A stretch of 59,895 bases of DNA from CAZMCC01 sp964564695 (GCA_964564695.1 CAZMCC010000009.1:1-59895), one strand, 5' to 3'. Shown: positions 1 to 9,936, counted from the stretch's first letter. The notes: generated by a model not told the origin, from the sequence alone. Made by a program: numbers and translations.

Positions 1-2
1 TC

Positions 3-998
3 GCGCTGCTGGTCGGCATTCTGCTGCCGGCGCTGGGCGAGGCCCGCAAGGCGGGGCGGATGACGCTCTGTCAGAGCAACATGAAGCAGATGGGTCTGGC
101 GTTCACGAGCTATGGCGCGGACTTCAACAACCGTTCGCCGTCGTTCTCGTGGAATGTGAATGAGGGCCACAGCGCGACCGAGACGCTGCCGTGGCTGCGT
201 CCGCTGCACCCCGACGAACTGCAGGCCGCGGCCCGCCAGGCCGTGTCGATCATGCGGAATCGCGCGGAGCGGACGGACATCCTGGAGATCACGAACTGGA
301 TCCCGCACGTTCTGTACAGCCACCTGATCCTGAACGATTACCTCCAGCAGCGGCTTCCCGAGCCGATGGTGGTCTGCCCGGAGGACAAGACCCGTCTCCT
401 GTGGCACGACACGGTTCGCGGCAAGACACCGACGGCGGCGCGGGCGGCGTTCCTGGCCCTGCCGCTGACGCAGCGTCCCGGCGAAGAGAACGACAACCAG
501 ATCCAGCGCTGGCCATACAGCTGCTCGTACATGTACGTCACGCCGGCGTATTCGATGGACATGCGGCGCGGCAGCATCTTGACGGTGCAGTCGGCGCTCA
601 CCGATCACTATCACTACTTCGTCAACGGCCCGCTCGGCAAGCGAAGCCAGGACGAGGTCTCGTTCCCGTCGAACAAGGTGCTGATGTACGACGCGTTCGG
701 GCGTCACTTCGGCAAGCGCACGCTGTGGTACGCCTATCCCAGCATCTCGCAGCCGCTGCTGTTCGCCGACGCGTCTATCCGAGTCGAGAAAACGGGCGAG
801 GCCAACCCGGGCTTCTATCCGAACTCGCCGACCAACCAGCAGCCGTTGCGGTATAACTACGTCCCGCGCCCGTTTGAGCCCCCGAGCCGCAACGGCGCCC
901 CCAGCGAGCTTGTGACGGGGTACTACCAGTGGTGCCGCGGCGGCCTCCGCGGTCAGGATTACAGCGGTGACGAGATCGATACCGGGCAGCCGCAGTAA
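3..998 (+). CDS. Prepilin-type N-terminal cleavage/methylation protein, 5'-truncated
   Basis: The reading frame is already open at base 3 inside the hydrophobic helix of a prepilin-type signal (ALLVGILLPALGEARKAG), so the start and the GFTLIEL-type cleavage motif lie before the window. The remainder matches the two paralogues at 1080-2164 and 4468-5547 almost residue by residue, with NMKQMGLAFTSYGADFNN after the helix and a C-terminus ending in WCRGGLRGQDYSGDEID. Such planctomycete proteins are pseudopilin-like: made with a class III signal peptide and probably membrane-anchored or part of a type II secretion/pilus-like machine. The body resembles no enzyme I know. It heads a tandem pair, with 81 bases to the next start. 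The call is secure; the molecular role is inferred. Confidence 0.85.
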   Translation, partial: ALLVGILLPALGEARKAGRMTLCQSNMKQMGLAFTSYGADFNNRSPSFSWNVNEGHSATETLPWLRPLHPDELQAAARQAVSIMRNRAERTDILEITNWIPHVLYSHLILNDYLQQRLPEPMVVCPEDKTRLLWHDTVRGKTPTAARAAFLALPLTQRPGEENDNQIQRWPYSCSYMYVTPAYSMDMRRGSILTVQSALTDHYHYFVNGPLGKRSQDEVSFPSNKVLMYDAFGRHFGKRTLWYAYPSISQPLLFADASIRVEKTGEANPGFYPNSPTNQQPLRYNYVPRPFEPPSRNGAPSELVTGYYQWCRGGLRGQDYSGDEIDTGQPQ

Positions 999-1079
999 GG
1001 CGGCTGACGACATGTGCTGACCCACGACACCCACGGCCGGAGCACCCGGCGAAGAACCTTGCGTTCATCGGAGATTTCC

Positions 1080-2164
1080 ATGATGACCAGTCCGCGGCCA
1101 CGTCGCCGTTCACGCCCCCGCTGCTCGCGCGGGTTCACGCTCATCGAGCTGCTCGTGGTGATCGCGATCATCGCGCTGCTGGTCGGCATTCTGCTGCCGG
1201 CGCTGGGCGAGGCCCGCAAGGCGGGCCGGATGACGGTCTGCCAGGGCAACATGAAGCAGATGGGCTTGGCGTTCACGAGCTATGGCGCGGACTTCAACAA
1301 CCGCTCGCCCTCGTTCTCGTGGAACGTGCGTGAAGGCTTCAGCGCGACCGAGACGCTCCCGTGGCTGCGTCCGCTGCACCCCAACGAGCTGCAGGCCGCG
1401 GCGCGGCAGGCCGTGTCGATCATGCGGAACCGTGCGGAGCGCACGGATATCCAGGAGATCACGGGCTGGATCCCGCACGTTCTGTACAGCCACCTGATCC
1501 TGAACGACTACCTGCAGCAGCGGCTTCCCGAGCCGATGGTCGTCTGCCCGGAGGACAAGCTGCGACTGCTCTGGCACGACACGGTCCGCGGGAAGACCGC
1601 GACCGCAGCGCGGGCGGCGTTTTTGGCTCTGCCGCTGACGCAGCGTCCCGGCGACGAGGCAAACTCCATCCAGCGCTGGCCCTACAGCTGCTCGTACAAC
1701 TACATCACCGCGGCGTACTCGCTGGACATGCGGCACGGCTCCATCCTGACGGTCGAGTCGTCACTACAGAATCACTACACGTACTTCGTGAACGGCCCGC
1801 TGGGCAAGCGCAGCCAGGACGAAGTCGCGTTCCCCGCGAACAAGGTGCTGATGTACGACAATTTCGGACGCCACTTCGGCAAGCGCCAGCTGTGGTTCGC
1901 CTATCCGAGCATCGCGCAGCCGCTGCTCTTCGCCGACGCCTCCACATCCGCGTCGAGAAGACCGGGGAGGCTAACCGCGGTTTCTATCCCAACAACCCCG
2001 GCAGTGCGCTCCCCACTCGTTATCCGTATCAGCCTCGCCAGTGGGAACTGCCGACGCGCAATGGCACACCCAGCGAGTTGGTCACCGGGTACTACCAGTG
2101 GTGCCGCGGGGGTCTGCGCGGTCAGGATTACAATGGTGAAGACATCGACACCGGTCAGCCGTAG
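1080..2164 (+). pseudogene. Prepilin-type protein, paralogue 2, frameshifted near its 3' end
   Basis: The start is ATG at 1080 (or 1083), a few bases after a GGAGA Shine-Dalgarno-like stretch. The N-terminus is basic and leads to RGFTLIELLVVIAIIALLVG, the canonical type IV prepilin cleavage site (G before F, E at +5). The protein is nearly identical to the preceding copy up to FADAS at about 1940. There the sequence reads gcctccacatccgc where the paralogues have only gcgtct/atccg, so two extra bases shift the frame. The original frame resumes as IRVEKTGEANRGFYPN and ends GEDIDTGQP-stop at 2162-2164. If the shift is ignored, the protein instead ends with an unrelated basic tail at 2189. It may be a recent pseudogene, a sequencing error or a variant C-terminus. 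Confidence 0.75.
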
Positions 2165-2195
2165 TAAGCGCCAGATCGAATACGTGTAGCCTAAA

Positions 2196-2231
2196 CAAAG
2201 CCCCGCCTCGGATGTCCGACGCGGGGCTTTG
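2196..2231 (+). terminator. Intrinsic terminator-like hairpin
   Basis: A perfect 11-bp stem (caaagccccgc pairing with gcggggctttg) encloses a 14-base loop that contains a further five-base-pair TCGGA/TCCGA stem. It lies 32 bases after the stop of prepilin paralogue 2 and between convergent genes, the next being the minus-strand gene ending at 2400. The foot is A-rich on one side and T-containing on the other, so it could end transcription from both directions. Confidence 0.7.
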
Positions 2232-2399
2232 CACTTGTTGAGGCCGTGACGAATCGTCCGTTCGGTTCGGACAATAGAACGAATCGACCAAGCGAACTCG
2301 GCGGACTCGTGTGCTTCGGTGTTCTCAGCACTCATCGCCGGCGCGGCTGACTGTGGGAAGAGTCATTGTGCGGGTTTACAGGCGCGGCGAATTTGGTTC

Positions 2400-4166
2400 T
2401 TACGGACTCAGGCTAGGGCACGACTCCCAGATGGCGTCAAAGAGTAGAGCATCGGCCATGTTGACCACGCCGTTGCCATCAATATCCGTCACGAACGAGT
2501 CGCACGGCAGCGGTGTGCATGTGGCGAGGTCGGCCAAATAGTCGTTGACGAAGTCGGAGACGTCTGTCGAGTTCACACCATTGACGCCGTTCCAGTCGGC
2601 CATATCGCAGAGCCAGTCCTGAATATCTAGGTCGAGATACAGATACGCATGGCCCCAGCCTGTTGTCGCTATCTTTGGATCTTTGCACGGCGTTCCTGTG
2701 GGATACGATCCAAAGAGCGGCGCGCCGACTACAACTTCCGCTTGTGACGATCCCGCGACGTTGGCGGCAGCGATGGCCCACCCGAAGGCCCCTTGCTGCC
2801 CAAGCGGATCGCCGGTAATCGGACCGGTCATCTCCCCAACAATGACCCCAGTGGGTGGGCCGCCTGCCGACGCGCTGTTCCAGATAATGAGTACTGCGGG
2901 ATCTTCGGTGGCGTTCGCCGACAGATTGACAAACACTTCATCCGCCGTGTTACCCATGACATCGCCCGCGGCGAGCGGCCAATCGTTGATCCACGGCATG
3001 GAGTCGCCGCCAGCGAGCCCGCCCACGATCGGATCGGAGATCATCACTGGCACCCACTCGTCGACGCCGTTGTACTCAAGGGCGAACACCCGCAGAGCTG
3101 CCGGTCCTTTTTCAGGGCAGTCGTAGCCGACAAAGATGACCTCGCCTATCCCATTGCCGTCGGTGTCTCCGAGCGTCAATCCTTCTTCAATCGAGCTGAA
3201 CGTGGTCTTGTCGCCCCTCCAGCAGGCCTCTTTGGGAGGCTTGCTCTCGTTGCAATTCTCAGCGATGCACGGCTCCAACTGCATCGCGGGTTCTTTGTCA
3301 AACATCGTCTCGCCGCTATAGACCCGGATTTCGGCTCTCCATGCTTCTTCTTTCGAATCTCCTCTCCGGTAGACGGCGAAGTCTGCTTTGGCGTCTCCAT
3401 CGAGATCCCATCCGCCCGCAACCGCAGCGCCAAATGTCTGGTCGTCATTGACGGTGATAGTCTTGAGCAATGTCGCGGCGGGTGAGAGTTCGTAGACATG
3501 GACCGTGCCCTCATCGACATCTTCGGCGACAACGATCTCAGAGTCGCCGTTGTTGTCAGTGTCGCCGATCGTGGCGATGGCCATGCCAAGTCCTGCACCG
3601 GCTGATCCAACAACTACTGGCGTGTCGGGGACTTCATAGTCAGCGGTAGACGGTTGGCCGTCGATCACAAAGATGGCGCCGCTCCCTCCGTCGTAGTTGG
3701 GGGCAGCGACTACGACATCGGGGCCCGTGTTAGCCATTACCGACTTGACGACGGCGAGTCCGGCGCCGAAGAAGCTCGTCTGCGTGTATTTCTTCTTTTC
3801 AAAGCATGGAGCATTCGCTCGCCATACGCCAGTGAAGTATGTCGACCCGCCTGCGGTGATCGCGAACGCCGCAACGGAGCCTGTGTAAGCGTCGGTCGGT
3901 TCTCCGTCAGGCCCAATACTTGACGGACGTCCGACAATCCATAGAGGATCTGAATCCATCGACCCCGGGAGCAGCGCGACCGCAGTGCCGTGATTCGGTG
4001 GGCTAAGTTGGGAATCGCACGCCCAGTCTTTCAGACACCGTTCACCGCGAGTCGCATAGTCGACCTCTGCAGGAGAAATGGTTGCCGCCGGAGGCGACGC
4101 GGCAGCGCCTGTCCCAAGAGCTCCAGCCGCAACAGTAAGAATCACTTGTTTGCTAAGGCAGTTCAT
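2400..4166 (-). CDS. Secreted FG-GAP repeat protein with GC-type dockerin
   Basis: The ATG at 4166 was chosen because it opens a typical signal peptide (MNCLSKQVILTVAAGALGTG, then an AAAS-type cleavage region); the frame stays open 30 codons further upstream without signal character. The 588-residue product carries at least three FG-GAP/integrin-like calcium loops (DTDNNGDSE, DLDGDAKAD, DTDGNGIGE), which normally form a beta-propeller. At the C-terminus lie two dockerin-like segments, DWNGVNGVNSTDVSDFVNDY and DIDGNGVVNMADALLFDAIW, as in the GC-type dockerin-anchored proteins of Phycisphaerales. The protein is therefore probably exported and attached to a surface scaffold. Its ligand cannot be told. 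It faces prepilin paralogue 2 tail to tail and paralogue 3 head to head. Confidence 0.8.
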   Translation of the reverse strand: MNCLSKQVILTVAAGALGTGAAASPPAATISPAEVDYATRGERCLKDWACDSQLSPPNHGTAVALLPGSMDSDPLWIVGRPSSIGPDGEPTDAYTGSVAAFAITAGGSTYFTGVWRANAPCFEKKKYTQTSFFGAGLAVVKSVMANTGPDVVVAAPNYDGGSGAIFVIDGQPSTADYEVPDTPVVVGSAGAGLGMAIATIGDTDNNGDSEIVVAEDVDEGTVHVYELSPAATLLKTITVNDDQTFGAAVAGGWDLDGDAKADFAVYRRGDSKEEAWRAEIRVYSGETMFDKEPAMQLEPCIAENCNESKPPKEACWRGDKTTFSSIEEGLTLGDTDGNGIGEVIFVGYDCPEKGPAALRVFALEYNGVDEWVPVMISDPIVGGLAGGDSMPWINDWPLAAGDVMGNTADEVFVNLSANATEDPAVLIIWNSASAGGPPTGVIVGEMTGPITGDPLGQQGAFGWAIAAANVAGSSQAEVVVGAPLFGSYPTGTPCKDPKIATTGWGHAYLYLDLDIQDWLCDMADWNGVNGVNSTDVSDFVNDYLADLATCTPLPCDSFVTDIDGNGVVNMADALLFDAIWESCPSLSP

Positions 4167-4467
4167 CTTGAGTACTCCATGGTCTCGATTCCGAGCGGTC
4201 GTCAACGCATACGGCATCGTGGCCGCGCGGTTCTCGGACTCTTCCGAGCCTACCAATGGCGTCGAGTGCTACAATGGTGGAGCGCCGGAATGAGCCTTTT
4301 TAGTAGTATTTATTGAAATGCTTAGCCTAATGGGTAACGAGACGTTCGCATGCTCGAGCTCTGAGTGCACCCGATGGGGTGTATCAGGCACCAAGGAAAT
4401 GTCGTAGAATGAGTCGTTTGTGAGGCAGTGATTTCCGTGTTTGCAGAGAGCTGACTCAGGAGTTGCG
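4167..4467. promoter_or_regulatory. Divergent intergenic region, AT-rich core
   Basis: About 300 bases without a gene separate the FG-GAP protein (leftward) from prepilin paralogue 3 (rightward). The middle, around 4291-4345, is markedly AT-richer than the rest of the window (tttttagtagtatttattgaa), which makes it the likely place for both promoters. No convincing paired -35/-10 boxes or operator were found. A Shine-Dalgarno-like caggag lies at 4457-4462 in front of the rightward ATG. Confidence 0.35.
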
Positions 4468-5547
<1,080 letters not shown>

Positions 5548-5570
5548 GGGCGGGCGAACGGTGATCGAGG

Positions 5571-5815
5571 GTTTCACGCCGAAGGCGTGGACGTATGTAG
5601 CCGGTGGTGGAGTCGGCTTTGCGACGACACCCCCGGAAAGGACCCATTACCCTTTGCTCTCGTTGCGAGCGACCCCCGAAGGGGTCGACGTGCGCACCAG
5701 CACGCCTTCGGCGTGCGATGCAAAGAAGGACAAGGGAAAGAGGTGGCGGCTTTCCGGCGGTGTCGTCGCAAAGCCTCCTCCACCGCCGGCTACACACGGT
5801 CACGCCTTCGGCGTG
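5571..5815. repeat. Large nested inverted repeat with CACGCC-GAA-GGCGTG palindromes
   Basis: The gap between paralogue 3 and the nitroreductase is filled by a symmetrical structure. The outer palindromes cacgccgaaggcgtg (5575-5589) and cacgccttcggcgtg (5801-5815) are followed inward by inverted copies of a sequence reading roughly tagccggnggtggag...gctttgcgacgacaccnccgg. A third palindrome lies at 5701-5715, and gacccccgaaggggtcg sits near the centre. Related copies occur at 6464-6478, 36513-36590 and, with the palindrome altered, 38286-38365. Short open frames here are repeat translations (for example the recurring FTPKAW peptide) and were not called as genes. Confidence 0.75.
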
Positions 5816-5877
5816 AAGAGGCCGGGCGTGTCTAGCGAACCGCAACGCACATCGGTCGGACGGCCAATCATGCTCAC

Positions 5878-6456
5878 ATGGCCGCGACTCCCGTTCCATC
5901 GACGCTCGAACTCCTCCGCACCCGGCGTTCCCCGAAGCTGGCTTCGCTTGTCGAGCCGGCGCCGAGCGAGGGGGAGCTGGCGACGATCCTCACGATTGCG
6001 GCCCGGGTGCCGGATCACGCGAAGCTGGTGCCGTGGCGGTTTGTGGTGATCGCGGGGGAGCGGCGGCTGGACCTGGGGCGGGTGATCGGCGAGGCGTTTG
6101 TCGCGGGGAATCCTGGGGCGGAGGCGGCGGCGGTGGACGAGGCCCGCAAGCGGATCGCGACGGCGCCGCTCGTGGTGGCGGTCGTGTTCTCGCCGAAGTC
6201 GCACCCCAAGGTGCCGGAGTGGGAGCAGATTCTCTCGACCGGTGCGGCGTGCATGAACATGCTGATTGCCGCCAAGAGCCTGGGGTACGGCGCGGTGTGG
6301 CTGAGCGAGTGGTACGCGTACGACCGGCGGGTGATGCGAGAGCTGGGATTGAGTGATGCGGAGCGGCTCGCGGGGTTTGTTCACATCGGGACCGAGCGAG
6401 AGGGGCGGGAGGATCGGGAGCGGCCGGAGCTGGGGAAGATCGTGACGAGGTATTGA
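5878..6456 (+). CDS. Nitroreductase family protein
   Basis: The 192-residue protein has the compact nitroreductase fold signatures: an N-terminal TRRSPK segment (FMN phosphate contact), RVPDHAKLVPWRFVVI, and a C-terminal GYGAVWLSEW followed by GFVHIGT. Its size and motifs are closest to the small YdjA-like NAD(P)H:FMN oxidoreductases, which reduce nitro or quinone-like substrates in the cytoplasm; the physiological substrate is unknown. It stands alone, flanked on both sides by repeat-filled gaps, and reads away from the convergent tsf gene. The ATG start has no strong Shine-Dalgarno sequence. Family assignment is firm, specificity open. Confidence 0.85.
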   Translation: MAATPVPSTLELLRTRRSPKLASLVEPAPSEGELATILTIAARVPDHAKLVPWRFVVIAGERRLDLGRVIGEAFVAGNPGAEAAAVDEARKRIATAPLVVAVVFSPKSHPKVPEWEQILSTGAACMNMLIAAKSLGYGAVWLSEWYAYDRRVMRELGLSDAERLAGFVHIGTEREGREDRERPELGKIVTRY

Positions 6457-6463
6457 GTGTCTT

Positions 6464-6650
6464 CACGCCGAAGGCGTGGAAGGCGCGGAGCGCCGGGCTT
6501 CGAGGGCGTGGCACACATGTTCAAGCCCAGAGCGGCATTGAACATGCCACCCGTGGCAAAAAGAAACACGGCTTGGCGAAGCCGCCAAGCCGTGGCACGT
6601 GTGCGTTGGTGTTGTCAGAACCCGGCGGACAGAGCTCCGCCGGGGCACCC
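6464..6650. repeat. Cluster of palindromic repeats between nitroreductase and tsf
   Basis: Four elements follow in series. First is the cacgccgaaggcgtg palindrome (6464-6478). Next is a hairpin with arms catgttcaagcc / ggc(a)ttgaacatg around loop cagagc (6516-6546, foot ccaccc). Third is an 11-bp hairpin cacggcttggc / gccaagccgtg (6567-6594, loop gaagcc, foot gcac). Last is a 9-bp hairpin cccggcgga / tccgccggg around cagagc (6621-6644, foot gcaccc). The last three belong to the constant-loop, variable-stem family described in the findings. The gap separates convergent genes, so the hairpins could also act as terminators. Confidence 0.75.
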
Positions 6651-6677
6651 GGCACGGGTTCCTTGATGTGATCGAAC

Positions 6678-7499
6678 TCAGGCCTGCTCGCCGACCTGCC
6701 AGCGGAAGAAGGCGACGATCTGGGCCTTGGGGCCGACGAGGTCCTTGACCTTCTTGGTGGGGTCCATGATGAAGGGCTGCTCGAGCAGGGCCACTTCTTC
6801 GTAGAACTTCCGCATGCCGCCCTCGACCATCTTCTCGGCGATTTCCTTGGGCTTGCCGGACTCCATCGCCTGCTCGAGGCGGAAGTTCCGCTCCTTGGCG
6901 ACCTTGTCGGCGGGGATGTCGTTGGCGCTCACGCCCATCGGGCGCGGGACGGCGGCCGTGATGTGCATGCAGATCTGACGGAGGGTTTCGTCCGAGATCG
7001 AGCCGATGGCCTCGACGAGGACGCCGGTCTTGCCGTCGTGGTGGACGTAGGACCCATAGGCCGTGGTCCCGGTCTCGCCGGTAAGCTTGTGCCCCCGGGC
7101 GAAGGAGCAGTTCTCGCCGGTGGTGATGCGGAGCTCGTCGATGAGCTTGGTCATTTCGGGGAGGGCGACGACGGCGCCGGCGTGGGCCTTCTCGAGGGCG
7201 AGCTGGGCGCAGGTCTGGGCGACCTGGCCGAACTTCTCGTTCTTGGCGGTGAAGTCGGTCTCGGCGCGCAGCTCGATGATGGACGCGACGCCGGAGGACA
7301 TGTTGGTGGCGATCGCGATGCGGCCTTCGCCGGCGACGCGGTCGGTGCGGGCGTCCATCTTGCCCTTGAGCTTCTTGCGGAGGACGTCTTCGGCCTTGTC
7401 GAGGTCACCGGCGGCTTCCTGCAGGGCCTTCTTGCACTCCATCATCGAGAGGCCGGTGCGGTTGCGAAGCTGCATCACCGTTTTCGCGTCGATCTCCAT
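6678..7499 (-). CDS. tsf: Elongation factor Ts
   Basis: The 273-residue protein is EF-Ts, the guanine-nucleotide exchange factor that regenerates EF-Tu-GTP in translation. The N-terminal UBA-like module (residues 1-50) reads VMQLRNRTGLSMMECKKALQ, and the core contains the EF-Tu contact motif as ETDFTAKNEKF. Length is within the normal bacterial range. It lies downstream of rpsB on the same strand, the universal order. The 142-base spacer between them holds a run of imperfect short repeats, so both genes may share a transcript. The ATG at 7499 is the first plausible start. Confidence 0.97.
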   Translation of the reverse strand: MEIDAKTVMQLRNRTGLSMMECKKALQEAAGDLDKAEDVLRKKLKGKMDARTDRVAGEGRIAIATNMSSGVASIIELRAETDFTAKNEKFGQVAQTCAQLALEKAHAGAVVALPEMTKLIDELRITTGENCSFARGHKLTGETGTTAYGSYVHHDGKTGVLVEAIGSISDETLRQICMHITAAVPRPMGVSANDIPADKVAKERNFRLEQAMESGKPKEIAEKMVEGGMRKFYEEVALLEQPFIMDPTKKVKDLVGPKAQIVAFFRWQVGEQA

Positions 7500-7507
7500 G
7501 GGGAACT

Positions 7508-7560
7508 CCGGGGGACAGGGGTCAGGGGCCAGGGATCAGGGACTGGGGATCAGGGGGAAC
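7508..7560. repeat. Imperfect tandem gggatcagggact-type repeat in the rpsB-tsf spacer
   Basis: The sequence consists of back-to-back variants of ggnncaggg(n): gggacaggggtcaggggccagg, then gatcagggactggggatcaggg. It immediately precedes tsf on the minus strand, with the last unit about nine bases from the start codon. A similar simple phrase (ggcactggggactgggcactgggg) occurs at 59671-59694. Confidence 0.6.
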
Positions 7561-7641
7561 AGGTCAGCGGCCGGGTCCGATGGGCCCGGGCTGTGGTGCA
7601 TCAACATTCGGGCACTGCCGTGTGCGATCTGGCGTGAGGAA

Positions 7642-8538
7642 TCAGGCCTTGGCGCCGGGGGCCGCGGCGGCGTCGGCGGCCGTGCGGGCGGGGTCGGCTT
7701 CGTCGGCGCGGCCGGAGCGGTCGTCCATGCCGGGGCGACGACGACGGGCGGGCTGATCGGCGCCGCCGCCAGCGCCGGTGGAGGGGGAACCGCCGCGGGC
7801 GCCGCCGGAGGGGCCCGCGCCGGCGTCTTCGCGGGCCTGGTTGCGGAGCTGCTTGCCGTCGTTCACGGCGACGCAGAGCTCGCGGATGATGACGTCGATG
7901 GAGCGCATCGAGTCGTCGTTGCCGGGGATGGGGATGTCGGCGAGGTCGGGGTCGCCGTCGGTGTCGATGAGGCAGATGGTGGGGATGCCGAGCTTGCGGG
8001 CCTCGCGCAGGGCGTTGATCTCGCGGGCGGTGTCGATGGCGACGAGGCACCCGGGGAGCTTGTCCATCTGGCGGATGCCCGAGAGGTTGCGGGTGATCTT
8101 GGCGAGCTCGCGCTTGAGCTGGCTCTCCATCTTCTTGGAGTAGCTGGCGAAGTTGTCCTTGAGCTGGATGGCTTCGAGCTCGTCGTAGCGCTTGAGACGC
8201 TGGCGAATGGTGCGGAAGTTGGTGAAGGTGCCGCCCAGCCAGCGGTCGGTGACCCAGTGCATCTTCACGTCGCCGACGCGCTGCTCGAGGACGGCGCGGG
8301 CCTGGCGCTTCGTGCCGACGAAGACGACGTCCTTGCCATCGGCCACGGTCTTGGCGATGAACTTCTTGGCGAGCAGGAGACCCTTGATGGTCTCCTTGAT
8401 GTCGATGATGTGGGTCCCGTTGCGCTTGCCGTAGATGAACGGCTGCATCTTGGGGTTCCACGCGGCGGACCGCTGGCCGAAGTGAATACCGGCCTCGATC
8501 AGGTCCTGCACGAGCGAGTTTGAGTTGACTGTCGACAC
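7642..8538 (-). CDS. rpsB: 30S ribosomal protein S2
   Basis: The GTG at 8538 was chosen because AGGAAGG lies seven bases upstream and translation from it begins MSTVNSNSLVQDLIEAGIHFG, where S2 proteins normally start; the frame is open 27 codons further upstream but that part has no S2 similarity. S2 hallmarks follow: GQRSAAWNPKMQPFIYGKRN, VGTKRQA and WLGGTFTNFRTI. The 298-residue product has a C-terminal extension of roughly 60 residues rich in Gly, Ala, Arg and Asp, beyond the conserved core. It is part of the small ribosomal subunit and upstream of tsf. Confidence 0.96.
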   Translation of the reverse strand: MSTVNSNSLVQDLIEAGIHFGQRSAAWNPKMQPFIYGKRNGTHIIDIKETIKGLLLAKKFIAKTVADGKDVVFVGTKRQARAVLEQRVGDVKMHWVTDRWLGGTFTNFRTIRQRLKRYDELEAIQLKDNFASYSKKMESQLKRELAKITRNLSGIRQMDKLPGCLVAIDTAREINALREARKLGIPTICLIDTDGDPDLADIPIPGNDDSMRSIDVIIRELCVAVNDGKQLRNQAREDAGAGPSGGARGGSPSTGAGGGADQPARRRRPGMDDRSGRADEADPARTAADAAAAPGAKA

Positions 8539-8914
8539 TGGGACACCTTCCTGCGGCAGCGACACCGGCGGGAGAGATCGGATCCCCGCACAAGGGCGCT
8601 TGTGGGTGGCGGCAGACAAACGACGCCTCCTTTCACCGAAGTGGAAGGCGTCGGCCGTCCGTGACCGCCGAAGCGAACGGATGGGTGGCTCGGACCGTGA
8701 CCATCACGGACCCACGCCTGGGAGCGGGAACCGATCGAACCCCGCTCGGCAGGAGTGTAGGAGGCCCGGGAGGGGGGGGGCAACTCACCCAGGTTGTCCG
8801 CCAAATCCCGGGCTCGGGTCCCCAATTCGGCGAGATTCACGCGGTGTTCACCGGTGCCTCATCGAGCGGGGACATTGTAGTGGTGCAGGCGAAGGTCCAC
8901 GGGATGACCTCTCT
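8539..8914. promoter_or_regulatory. Divergent region upstream of rpsB, with a leader hairpin
   Basis: This stretch separates rpsB (leftward) from the hypothetical gene starting at 8915. In the rpsB leader lies a bulged hairpin, gacgcctcctttcac / gtggaaggcgtc, at 8622-8652 with loop cgaa, about 85 bases before the start codon; it could be an autoregulatory leader or an attenuator. A run of ten G at 8772-8781 follows aggcccggga. No clear promoter boxes could be assigned. Confidence 0.35.
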
Positions 8915-9775
8915 ATGAACATCTATGTGCGGACGGTTTCGACGACGGCGTGGGTGACTGCGGCGGTCCTGGTGGCGGCGCTGGGGCCCGGCGGGCAGGA
9001 CACGCAGCCGACGCCGTCTTCCAATCCCCCGGCTCCCCCGACTCAGGAGCAACCCGCACCCCCCGCACCCGGCACCGACCGACCGGCCGAGCCCGCCCAG
9101 CCCGAGATGAAGGGGGGCGAGCGGCGCGAGGCCGCAGGGGCGAAGGACCGGTACCCGACACTGGACATCCGCGACGTCGAGACGGCGATCGCGGCGTGGG
9201 ACCCGCGCCCCGAGCAGGCGGCCCGGGCGATGATCACGAAGTACGGCGCGCCGAACGAGATGACGTCGCGGCGGTTGTACTGGTACGACAACGGGGTGTG
9301 GCTGTGGACGGTGGTGCGCGGCGATCCGATCGTGCACAACTGGCCGCGCCCGCACACGGGGGTGATTGAACAGGCGATCGGGCTGCGGGTGTTGCCCGAG
9401 GGTGCGGCGGAGATCGTGAAATTTAGCGGTGCGGTGCTGGTGGACCGCAACGCGGGGGTGCTGATCTCGCGTGGGGACACCGAAGCGGGGAACATCCTGG
9501 CGATCAACCTGGCGCACCAGATCGCGGCGGGCACGCGCGACGCCGAGAGCGCCCGGCGCGAATACGAGAAGCTCTCTCTTTCCAGCGGTGAGCCGTCTCC
9601 TCTGACGGAGCGGTTCACCTTTGTTCCTATCGCCGGTGTTTCCGGGGATCCCGACCGAGAAGTCGGGTCCCCCGGAAGCACGGCGGCTCCGAGCGGCACG
9701 GCGCCGACAGTAACCCCGTCGCCGGCTCCGCTGGAGCGGCCGCGGGTTCCGAACGAGGATAAGAAGCCGAAGTGA
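8915..9775 (+). CDS. Hypothetical exported protein with proline-rich linker
   Basis: The ATG at 8915 starts a 286-residue protein whose first 25 residues (TTAWVTAAVLVAALG core) look like a signal peptide or membrane anchor. About 50 residues rich in Pro, Ala and Gln follow. The folded part runs from about residue 75 to 225 and contains RYPTLDIRDVETAIAAW, then AMITKYGAPNEMTSRRLYWY and a hydrophobic stretch ending LAINLAHQIAAGTRDAESAR. The C-terminal 60 residues are again low complexity. I do not recognise the family; YWYDNGVWLWTVV is suggestive of a beta-rich domain. It precedes the LamG protein on the same strand. Confidence 0.6.
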   Translation: MNIYVRTVSTTAWVTAAVLVAALGPGGQDTQPTPSSNPPAPPTQEQPAPPAPGTDRPAEPAQPEMKGGERREAAGAKDRYPTLDIRDVETAIAAWDPRPEQAARAMITKYGAPNEMTSRRLYWYDNGVWLWTVVRGDPIVHNWPRPHTGVIEQAIGLRVLPEGAAEIVKFSGAVLVDRNAGVLISRGDTEAGNILAINLAHQIAAGTRDAESARREYEKLSLSSGEPSPLTERFTFVPIAGVSGDPDREVGSPGSTAAPSGTAPTVTPSPAPLERPRVPNEDKKPK

Positions 9776-9936
9776 TGGCGAAGTGATGGCTGTAGTGATG
9801 GATTGATGGCGGGAGTTTGAGAGACGGGACGGGATGGGCGGCGACGTACGCCGAGGCGCCTCTGAATGGGGTTCCTCGGCGGCGTTGCTTTTGGGGGTTG
9901 GCGTGGCGGCGGCGTGCGGGCTTATTGTTTCGAACT

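Noticed and set aside
5571..5815. Several short open frames with FTPKAW-like peptides
   Set aside because: They are translations of a palindromic repeat found at several places in the window, in different frames.
7063..8523. Plus-strand open frame opposite rpsB and tsf
   Set aside because: Both genes on the minus strand are universal and complete; the opposite frame only mirrors their codon bias.
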